This document shows positions 7,439 to 13,901 of a stretch of 18,252 bases of DNA, in pieces. The stretch is from Reyranella sp. (GTDB lineage Bacteria; Pseudomonadota; Alphaproteobacteria; Reyranellales; Reyranellaceae), in assembly GCA_030679805.1 (NCBI GenBank), contig JAUXST010000707.1, positions 1 through 18,252 on the forward strand, read 5' to 3'. Position numbers and translations under genes: made by a program. The notes under the pieces are model-generated. The model did not search any database and had not been told where the DNA came from. It worked only from the letters and a program-made list of their open reading frames with translations. Numbering within the stretch: the first letter of the stretch is position 1; the number at the start of each line of letters is the position of its first letter.

Positions 7439-8446
7439 ATGAGCGACAGCCCCGCCCCCAAGGCCTCCCCGGGCGGCCCGCGCGGCCAGGTCCAGACGCG
7501 CGCCGTATCCGACGATGAGGCCGGTCTGCGCCTGGATCGCTGGTTCCAGCGCCATTTCCCCGGCCTGAGCCACGGCGCCCTGCAGAAACTCCTGCGCACC
7601 GGCCAGGTCCGCATTGATGGCAAGCGGGTGGAGGGCGGAGACCGGGTCGAGGCCGGACAGCAGGTTCGCCTGCCGCCTGGCGTCACGTCGGCACCGCCTC
7701 CCAAGCCCCGGGAGATCCCCAGCGTCTCCGACCGAGATGCCGCCGAAATACAGTCCCTGGTCATCCATCGTGACGACCACGTCATCGTCCTGAACAAGCC
7801 GCCCGGACTGGCGGTGCAGGGCGGGACCGGTACGGACCGGCATGTCGACGGCATGCTCGACGCGCTGAGGTTCGGCTTCGAGGATCGGCCGCGCCTGGTC
7901 CATCGCCTCGACAAGGATACCAGCGGCCTTCTGCTGATCGCCCGGACCGGCCAGGCTGCCAAACGGCTGGCCGAGTCGTTTCGCCAGCGCGAGACGGAAA
8001 AGCTTTACTGGGCCGTCGTCGTCGGTGTGCCTCCCCAGAAGGAAGGTGCCATCGACCTGCCGCTCGCCAAACGGCCGGGCGCGCGCGACCGGGAGATGAT
8101 GCAGGTCGACAAAGAGAACGGCCAGAAAGCCCTGACGCACTTTCGCGAACTCGACCGCCTGGCCAAGCGGGCGGCACTGTTGGCGCTGTGGCCGCGCACC
8201 GGGCGAACGCATCAACTGCGGGTTCACTGCGCGGAGATCGGCTGTCCGATTCTCGGCGACGGCAAATATGGCGGCGAGGAAGCGCTGCTCGCCTCCGTCG
8301 CCGACGCCCGCCGCTTGCACCTCCATGCCCGCCGGCTCCTGCTGCCTCATCCCTCGGGCAAGGGTGAACTGAAGGTCACGGCCGAGCTGCCGCCTCACTT
8401 CCGCCGCACGGTCGAAGCATTCGGCTTTTCGACGGACGGGGATTAG
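7439..8446 (+). CDS. RluA-family 23S rRNA pseudouridine synthase (RluC/RluD-like)
   Basis: Converts specific uridines of large-subunit rRNA to pseudouridine. 335 residues from the ATG at 7439; a TTG at 7418 in frame would only add residues and has no ribosome site. S4 RNA-binding domain at about 29-79 (RLDRWFQRHFPGLSHGALQ), then the synthase domain with RLVHRLDKDTSG, where Asp158 is the catalytic aspartate. The closing motifs GRTHQLRVHCAEIG and GDGKYGG are intact. RluC is more likely than RluD from the RLVHRLDKDTSG context and the synteny with an ATP12 gene often seen in alphaproteobacteria, but the target uridines cannot be read off. First gene of the long plus-strand run; the AsmA-like gene starts 16 nt after its stop. 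Confidence 0.92.
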   Translation: MSDSPAPKASPGGPRGQVQTRAVSDDEAGLRLDRWFQRHFPGLSHGALQKLLRTGQVRIDGKRVEGGDRVEAGQQVRLPPGVTSAPPPKPREIPSVSDRDAAEIQSLVIHRDDHVIVLNKPPGLAVQGGTGTDRHVDGMLDALRFGFEDRPRLVHRLDKDTSGLLLIARTGQAAKRLAESFRQRETEKLYWAVVVGVPPQKEGAIDLPLAKRPGARDREMMQVDKENGQKALTHFRELDRLAKRAALLALWPRTGRTHQLRVHCAEIGCPILGDGKYGGEEALLASVADARRLHLHARRLLLPHPSGKGELKVTAELPPHFRRTVEAFGFSTDGD

Positions 8447-8462
8447 GCGAGAATCGGACGGC

Positions 8463-10484
8463 ATGCGCATTCCATGGAGGCGGCTGGCCTGGGTTCTCGC
8501 AGCGGTGATTCCGCTGGCCGTGATCGGTGGGCTCATCTGGGGCGCCACCCGTGACCTCTCCCGTTACCAGGCCCGGCTCACCGAACAGATCCGCAAGGTG
8601 ACGGGTCGCGAACTCGCCGCGAAAGTGCCGCTGGCGGTGAAAATCGGCCGCTATCCCGCGATGGTGGCTGAAGGAGTGACGCTGTCCAACGCCCCCTGGG
8701 GGGCTCGTCCCGAGCTTGCGCGGGTGCGCAAGCTCACGCTGTTCCTCGATCCGGCGGCTCTGTTCCTGGGCGAAATCAAGATCGGCCGACTGGTGCTCGA
8801 GGGCGCCGACATCCTGGTCGAACGCAACGATATAGGCGATTCCAACCTCGACATGCTGCCGCCGCCCGATGGTTCGGGCCCGCATCCCGGGGAGAACCGT
8901 TCGTTCCGCCTGCGCACGAGCCCGGTCTTCCCGTGGATCGGTGTGATCGAGGTGCAGGACTCGGTGCTGACCATCGCCGAGGGTGCGGGCCGGCCGCCGG
9001 TTGTCCTCGAGGTGGCGACAGCCATCCTGAAATCGTCGGCGCCCAATCAACCTCTGCAAATCGAAGGCCGGTTCAGCGCCCCGCAGGCCAGCCCGTTCAT
9101 GCTCACGGGCACGGCTGGATCGTTCGATGGCTGGATGAGGGGCTTGCCCGGCAACATCGATGTGCAGGGTGCTTTCGGGGAAGGCAAGATCTCGATCAAG
9201 GGTGGCGTGGGGGTCAAGGGAACCAATATCCAGATCGCCTCCGAAGGCCCGGATGTATCGGTCTTCGGGCCCTATATTCATCTGCCGGTACCGCGCGGCG
9301 GGCCTTATGCGCTGAACGCCAAGGCCGCGACCCAGCGCAACGGATTCAAGGTCGAGGTGACGACATTGAAGGTGGGCGCCAGCGAACTCAGTGGCGAAGC
9401 GTTGTTCCGCCCCGATCGCAAAGGCGTTCCCACGGTAACGGTCAACGCCGACGTTAGCCGACTCGACGTCAGCGAGTTGCGGGCGCCGCTTGTGCCCGCA
9501 CCGCCAGCCGGTTCGCCATCGCCGGTGCAGCCCAGGATCGTGCCCACCCTGCCGTTCGTGGCGAGTTGGCTCGGCCGTTCCGCCGTCTCGGTGACAGTGC
9601 GACTGGGCGAGGTCGTCGGACTGGGCAGCAAGATGCAGAACGGCTCGCTCACGCTGGCCTCGAACGACTCGCGGTTCGCCTTCCGGGCCGCCGCAACCAT
9701 CGGCGGCGGCTCCGCCGGTTTCGATCTCGTCTACGATCCCACCGGGCGCATCGGTCAGGCGACGCTCACGGCGTCGGCAAACCGTGTCTCGCTCGGTGAA
9801 TTGGCGAGCGTGCTCGGCTTCGACCTCGGCTTGCGCGATGCCGTGGGAGACATCGACCTGCGCCTGCGTGGCGGCGGACGTACCACGCGCGATGCGCTGA
9901 ACTCGGCCAGTGGTTCGATCGACATTGCCGTCACCAAGGGCGTGTGGCCGCGCGAGCCGCTCGCCAATTGGCCGGCGGAAACGCAACGCCTTCTCGGTGG
10001 TGCCGACACCGGTGTGCCGTTCAATTGTATCGCAGGTCGCTTCGATGTCAGCGGCGGCGTCGCCAGCCTGCGCCGGTTGGTGGTCGATACGCCGCGCACC
10101 ACGATGGTGGGCGGAGGCTACCTGCATCTGCGCACCGAGGGCTGGGAATTCATCCTCGCTCCTGAGGCGCGTGACGCCCAGAACGCAACTCTGGCCTCGC
10201 CACTGCGCTTGAAGGGTGGGAGCGGCCGGCCGACGTCGGGTGCCCTGGAACCCAACCTCGCCAAATTGATCATCGGCGCTGGAGTCGTGCCCAGCTTGGT
10301 GTCCCAGGTCAATCAGGCGGCGCGCCAGACCGGCGTCAATCCGTGCGCCGCGGTCGCGCCGCGCGTCGAGGGCCTGAGGCCGGGATTACGGGCGCAGATG
10401 CCGGTGCCGACTGCCGACCTTCGCCAGCGCGGCGGACGCCCGACGACGCCCGCCCAGCAACCCTCGCCCCGGCGCGCGCCATGA
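8463..10484 (+). CDS. AsmA-family membrane-anchored envelope protein
   Basis: 673 residues. A single N-terminal membrane anchor at about 8-27 (LAWVLAAVIPLAVIGGLIWG) is followed by a long beta-rich periplasmic region of the AsmA/TamB type, a family linked to lipid traffic and outer-membrane assembly. The opening after the anchor (TGRELAAKVPLAVKIGRYPAM...LSNAPWG) and the C-terminal block (SGSIDIAVTKGVWP, FNCIAGRFDVSGGVA, GVNPCA with Cys628) are typical of AsmA proteins. The last 40 or so residues are Pro/Arg-rich and probably disordered. The ATG at 8463 lies 16 nt after the previous stop. Its TGA overlaps the ATG of the next gene (ATGA), implying coupled translation. Substrate or partner is not visible. 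Confidence 0.88.
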   Translation: MRIPWRRLAWVLAAVIPLAVIGGLIWGATRDLSRYQARLTEQIRKVTGRELAAKVPLAVKIGRYPAMVAEGVTLSNAPWGARPELARVRKLTLFLDPAALFLGEIKIGRLVLEGADILVERNDIGDSNLDMLPPPDGSGPHPGENRSFRLRTSPVFPWIGVIEVQDSVLTIAEGAGRPPVVLEVATAILKSSAPNQPLQIEGRFSAPQASPFMLTGTAGSFDGWMRGLPGNIDVQGAFGEGKISIKGGVGVKGTNIQIASEGPDVSVFGPYIHLPVPRGGPYALNAKAATQRNGFKVEVTTLKVGASELSGEALFRPDRKGVPTVTVNADVSRLDVSELRAPLVPAPPAGSPSPVQPRIVPTLPFVASWLGRSAVSVTVRLGEVVGLGSKMQNGSLTLASNDSRFAFRAAATIGGGSAGFDLVYDPTGRIGQATLTASANRVSLGELASVLGFDLGLRDAVGDIDLRLRGGGRTTRDALNSASGSIDIAVTKGVWPREPLANWPAETQRLLGGADTGVPFNCIAGRFDVSGGVASLRRLVVDTPRTTMVGGGYLHLRTEGWEFILAPEARDAQNATLASPLRLKGGSGRPTSGALEPNLAKLIIGAGVVPSLVSQVNQAARQTGVNPCAAVAPRVEGLRPGLRAQMPVPTADLRQRGGRPTTPAQQPSPRRAP

Positions 10485-11197
10485 AGCGTTTCTACAAGGA
10501 GACGGCGGTTGGCCCGGGGGACGGTGGATTTCGAGTGCTGCTCGACGGCAAGCCCATGCGCACGCCGGCGAAAGCGATCCTGGTCGTTCCCACGAAGCCG
10601 CTGGCCGAAGCCATCGCGGCCGAATGGGCTGGCGTGCCGGACAAGGCGGAAATCAACGCCGCCCATCTGCCGTTGACGCGTCTGGCTGCAACCGGCCTCG
10701 ATCGGGTCGTGCCGCGGCGCGAAGAGGTTGTCGCCGATACGGCGAAATACGCCGGGTCCGATTTGCTGTGCTATCGCGCCACGACGCCGGTGAGCCTTGT
10801 GAAGCTTCAGCATGACGCCTGGCAGCCGTTGCTCGATTGGGCCGCCGACAGGTATGGCGCGCGTCTTGCTGTTGCCGAGGGGATAACGTTCGTCGAGCAA
10901 TCCGAAGACGCCCTGCGGCGCCTGCACGACGTCGTCGCCACGCACGCCAATCTCGCCTTGTCGGCGCTTTACAATCTCACGCATACCGCCGGATCGCTGA
11001 TCATCGCGCTCGCGGTGGCCGAAGGTCGGCTGTCCGCCGAAGGTGCATTTGCTGCCGCGCAGGTCGACGAACTCTATCAGATCGACCGCTGGGGCGACGA
11101 TCCCTTGGCCCTGAAGCACCGCGAGGGGATCGCCAAGGACATTGACGCCAGCGCCCGGTTCCTGGCGTTGCTGGATAAGGCGCGACTGCGCAGCTGA
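10481..11197 (+). CDS. ATP12-family F1-ATPase assembly chaperone
   Basis: 238 residues from the ATG at 10481, which overlaps the AsmA stop by 4 nt. In mitochondria ATP12 binds the F1 alpha subunit before it pairs with beta; bacterial homologues are largely alphaproteobacterial. The N-terminus has the family pattern KRFYKE...F.VLLDGKPMRTPA...PLAEAIAAEW (residues 2-49). The middle has DLLCYRA and LQHDAWQPLLDWA, and the C-terminal helical domain has ALYNLTHTAGSLIIALAV and VDELYQIDRWGDD. All core blocks are present and the length is normal. No ATP synthase genes are in the window. The next gene starts 17 nt downstream. Confidence 0.93.
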   Translation: MKRFYKETAVGPGDGGFRVLLDGKPMRTPAKAILVVPTKPLAEAIAAEWAGVPDKAEINAAHLPLTRLAATGLDRVVPRREEVVADTAKYAGSDLLCYRATTPVSLVKLQHDAWQPLLDWAADRYGARLAVAEGITFVEQSEDALRRLHDVVATHANLALSALYNLTHTAGSLIIALAVAEGRLSAEGAFAAAQVDELYQIDRWGDDPLALKHREGIAKDIDASARFLALLDKARLRS

Positions 11198-11214
11198 AAG
11201 GGGAAGAGAAGATC

Positions 11215-12087
11215 ATGGGATCAGGCAGCAAACTGCGTCAGGTTCTGGCGAAGAACGGTCTTGTCGAGGCGATGGCCGCGCACAGTCCGCTGTCGGCGAT
11301 GCTGGCGGCCGAAGCGGGTTTCGACGCGATCTGGGCCAGTGGCTTCGAACTCTCGGCCATGTACGGCGTGCCCGATGTCAGCGTGGTGTCGATGACCCAG
11401 CATCTCGACATGACGCGGGCGATGGTCGACCGGTCGGGGCTGCCGGTGGTGGCCGACATCGACACCGGCTTCGGCAACGCGATCAATGTGCTCTATGCCA
11501 TCGAACAGTACGAGCGTGCCGGTGCGGCCGCGATCGTGATGGAGGACAAGAGCTTTCCCAAGGTCACGAGCCTGATCGCCGGCGGTCGCCAGGATATGGT
11601 TCGCATCGAGGAGTTCCAGGGCAAGATCGAGGCGGCGCGCGCGGCCCGGTGCGATCCGGATTTGGTCATCGTGGCGCGCACCGAGGCGCTGATCGCGGGC
11701 CTGGGCCAGGATGAGGCTCTGAGGCGGGCACGCGCCTATGAAGCCGCCGGTGCCGACATGATCCTGGTCCATTCAAAGCAGAAGACGCCGGATGAGATCG
11801 AGGCCTTTGTACGTGCCTGGGACGGCAAGGTGCCGATTGCCCTGGTGCCGACCGCCTATCCACAAATGACGGTGGCCCGGGTAAAGGAACTCAAGAAGAT
11901 CGGCTTGCTGATCTGGGGCAACCACGCCATTCGTGCCTCCGTGGGTGCAATGCGCGCGACCTTTGCGCAGATTCGCAAGGATCGGGGCATCCATGGCGTC
12001 GAAGCGAGCATCGCCACGGTCGAGGACGTCTTCGAACTGCAGGGCATGGGCACGGTCAAGGACAACGAGAAGCGATTCCTGCGCTAG
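11215..12087 (+). CDS. pphA: PEP mutase/isocitrate lyase superfamily enzyme, probable phosphonopyruvate hydrolase
   Basis: 290 residues, a single TIM-barrel. Phosphonopyruvate hydrolase splits the C-P bond of 3-phosphonopyruvate to pyruvate and phosphate. Seen: the metal and substrate motifs DIDTGFGNAINV (81-92) and MEDKSFPKVTSL (109-120), and the Ser/Gly pocket WASGFELSAMYGVPD (40-54). The gating loop reads EDK-SFPK-V-T-S, with Thr118 where PEP mutases carry Asn (the EDKxxPKxNS signature). That Thr, and the blocks IEEFQGKI, ARTEALIAGLGQ and HSKQKTPDEI, match what I recall of the Variovorax phosphonopyruvate hydrolase far better than PEP mutase. The KKCGH motif of isocitrate and methylisocitrate lyases is absent. 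A strong AAGGGGAAGAG Shine-Dalgarno precedes the ATG. No phosphonate transport or transaminase gene is nearby; pccB follows after 50 nt. Oxaloacetate or another 2-oxoacid as substrate remains possible. Confidence 0.8.
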   Translation: MGSGSKLRQVLAKNGLVEAMAAHSPLSAMLAAEAGFDAIWASGFELSAMYGVPDVSVVSMTQHLDMTRAMVDRSGLPVVADIDTGFGNAINVLYAIEQYERAGAAAIVMEDKSFPKVTSLIAGGRQDMVRIEEFQGKIEAARAARCDPDLVIVARTEALIAGLGQDEALRRARAYEAAGADMILVHSKQKTPDEIEAFVRAWDGKVPIALVPTAYPQMTVARVKELKKIGLLIWGNHAIRASVGAMRATFAQIRKDRGIHGVEASIATVEDVFELQGMGTVKDNEKRFLR

Positions 12088-12137
12088 ACGCCGCCGTGCT
12101 AATGGCTGAAAACTGTCGCGGAAGGCCGGAGACATAG

Positions 12138-13670
12138 ATGCAGCAGATGTTGGACGAACTCGAGCGTCGGCGCGCCGGGGCACGCTTGGGCGGCGGGCAG
12201 CGGCGTGTCGAGGCGCAGCACGCCAAGGGCAAGCTGACGGCGCGCGAGCGCATCGACGTGTTGCTCGATACAGGCTCGTTCGAGGAATACGACATGTTCG
12301 TCGAGCACCGTTCGGTCGATTTCGGCATGGAGGCCCAGAAGATCCCGGGCGACGGTGTGGTGACCGGGCACGGCACGATCAACGGCCGGCTGGTCTATGT
12401 CTTCAGCCAGGATTTCACCGTGTTCGGCGGTGCGCTGTCGGGCATGCACGCCGCCAAGATCTGCAAGATTATGGACATCGCCATGAAGGTCGGCGCCCCC
12501 GTGCTCGGGCTCAACGATTCCGGTGGCGCGCGCATCCAGGAAGGGGTCGATTCGCTCGCAGGTTACGCTGACGTGTTCCAGCGTAATGTGATGGCCTCGG
12601 GCGTGATTCCGCAAATTTCCATGGTCATGGGCCCCTGCGCCGGCGGCGCGGTCTATTCGCCGGCCATGACCGACTTCATCTTCATGGTGAAGGACAGCTC
12701 CTATATGTTCGTCACCGGTCCCGACGTGGTGAAGACCGTCACGCACGAGACCGTGACGCAGGAGGAACTAGGTGGCGCTCTCACCCACACGCAGAAGTCG
12801 GGCATCTCCGACCTTGCGTTCGAGAACGATGTCGAGGCTCTGCTGCAATTGCGTCGTTTCGTCCAATTCCTGCCCTCGAACAACCGCGAGAAGGCGCCTG
12901 CGCGGCACACGCTTGATCCCGTCGATCGCGACGACTTCTCGCTCGACACACTGGTGCCGGACAATTCGAACAAGCCCTACGACATCAAGGAGCTGATCCT
13001 GAAGGTCGTGGACGAGGGCGATTTCTTCGAGTTGTCGCCGGAATGGGCGGGCAACATCGTGGTCGGCTTCGGCCGCATGGCCGGCCGCACGGTGGGCTTT
13101 GTCGCCAACCAGCCGATGGTCCTGGCGGGTTGCCTGGACATCGACAGCTCGCGCAAGGCAGCACGGTTCGTGCGCTTCTGCGATGCCTTCAACATTCCGA
13201 TCGTTACCTTTGTTGATGTGCCGGGCTTCCTGCCGGGCACGGCGCAGGAGTTCGGCGGCATCATCAAGCATGGCGCAAAGCTCCTTTACGCCTATGCCGA
13301 GGCGACGGTGCCCAAGGTGACGGTGATCACCCGCAAGGCCTACGGCGGCGCCTACGACGTGATGGCGTCCAAGCACCTGCGTGGCGACGTGAACTATGCC
13401 TGGCCGGGGGCGGAGATCGCCGTGATGGGTGCCAAGGGCGCGGTGGAGATCATCTTCCGCTCCGACATCGGAGACGCCGCCAAGATCTCCAAGCGCACCG
13501 AGGAGTATCGCGAGAAGTTCGCCAATCCCTTCGTGGCAGCCAACCGTGGCTTCATCGACGACGTGATCATGCCGCACGGCACGCGTCGGCGGATTTGCCG
13601 GGCGCTGGCCACCCTTGAGACCAAGAAGCTCGAGAATCCGTGGCGCAAGCACGGCAATGTACCTCTGTGA
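12138..13670 (+). CDS. pccB: Propionyl-CoA carboxylase, beta (carboxyltransferase) subunit
   Basis: Transfers the carboxyl group from carboxybiotin on PccA to propionyl-CoA, giving (S)-methylmalonyl-CoA in the cytoplasm. 510 residues, the standard length. Two crotonase-like halves are seen. The N half has LNDSGGARIQEGVDSLAGYADVF-type sequence (from residue 125) and the oxyanion glycines in MGPCAGGAVYSP (Gly169-Gly170). The C half has DVPGFLPGTAQE (360-371) and KAYGGAYDVMASKH (400-413, glycines 403-404). Asp407 in that motif sits at the position known from Streptomyces PccB to favour propionyl-CoA. The FVTGPDVVKTVTHE block also favours propionyl over methylcrotonyl. GGAG at 12128-12131 lies 6 nt before the ATG. 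pccA follows after a small two-TM gene. Confidence 0.95.
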   Translation: MQQMLDELERRRAGARLGGGQRRVEAQHAKGKLTARERIDVLLDTGSFEEYDMFVEHRSVDFGMEAQKIPGDGVVTGHGTINGRLVYVFSQDFTVFGGALSGMHAAKICKIMDIAMKVGAPVLGLNDSGGARIQEGVDSLAGYADVFQRNVMASGVIPQISMVMGPCAGGAVYSPAMTDFIFMVKDSSYMFVTGPDVVKTVTHETVTQEELGGALTHTQKSGISDLAFENDVEALLQLRRFVQFLPSNNREKAPARHTLDPVDRDDFSLDTLVPDNSNKPYDIKELILKVVDEGDFFELSPEWAGNIVVGFGRMAGRTVGFVANQPMVLAGCLDIDSSRKAARFVRFCDAFNIPIVTFVDVPGFLPGTAQEFGGIIKHGAKLLYAYAEATVPKVTVITRKAYGGAYDVMASKHLRGDVNYAWPGAEIAVMGAKGAVEIIFRSDIGDAAKISKRTEEYREKFANPFVAANRGFIDDVIMPHGTRRRICRALATLETKKLENPWRKHGNVPL

Positions 13671-13680
13671 AGGGGCCGCT

Positions 13681-13899
13681 GTGAACATGTCGCCGGAGGA
13701 ACGCGTCAGACGCGGCCAGGCCGTGCGCAAGCACCTGCTCGTGGCGCTGCTCGCGTTGCTCGTGCTCATCCCGTTGAACTTCATCGTCAGCCGCCAGTAT
13801 CCGTGGTGGCTATGGGCGTTGATCGCCTGGATGCCGCTGATCGCCGCACACACTGCCTGGGCCAAAGGCCTGTTCGACCGCAATAGAGAAGGATCGTGA
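13681..13899 (+). CDS. Small two-transmembrane protein (2TM-domain-like)
   Basis: 72 residues from the GTG at 13681; AAGGGG ends 5 nt before it. An ATG two codons later (13687) is a possible alternative start. A charged N-terminus (SPEERVRRGQAVRKH) is followed by a helix at about 19-37 (LLVALLALLVLIPLNFIVS), a short loop RQYPWW, and a second helix at about 42-60 ending in IAAHTAWA. The charged start, a Trp-rich second helix (WWLWALIAWMPL) and a His after it fit the '2TM domain' family of unknown function. It sits 10 nt after pccB and its stop abuts pccA, so it is co-transcribed with the carboxylase genes. By the positive-inside rule both ends should face the cytoplasm. The role is unknown; a membrane tether or transport aid for the carboxylase is speculation. 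Confidence 0.8.
   Translation: MNMSPEERVRRGQAVRKHLLVALLALLVLIPLNFIVSRQYPWWLWALIAWMPLIAAHTAWAKGLFDRNREGS
13887..13893 (+). promoter_or_regulatory. Shine-Dalgarno AGAAGGA deciding the pccA start
   Basis: The motif is 8 nt before the ATG at 13902 but only 2 nt before the in-frame GTG at 13896. ATG 13902 is therefore preferred, even though GTG 13896 would give a GTGA overlap with the preceding stop. Confidence 0.6.
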
Positions 13900-13901
13900 G
13901 T

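Noticed and set aside
6478..7962. A minus-strand open frame continuing upstream of the L,D-transpeptidase to make a 990-residue protein
   Set aside because: The extension is arginine- and serine-rich shadow sequence antisense to the pseudouridine synthase and out of frame with the hydrolase. The signal peptide and the GTGA overlap place the true start at 6477.
8376..10127. A 583-codon open frame antisense to the AsmA-like gene
   Set aside because: Shadow composition, no motif, and it crosses from one real gene into another.
11215..12087. Methylisocitrate lyase (suggested by the neighbouring propionate genes)
   Set aside because: The KKCGH catalytic motif of isocitrate and methylisocitrate lyases is missing, and the loop EDKSFPKVTS is of the phosphonopyruvate type.
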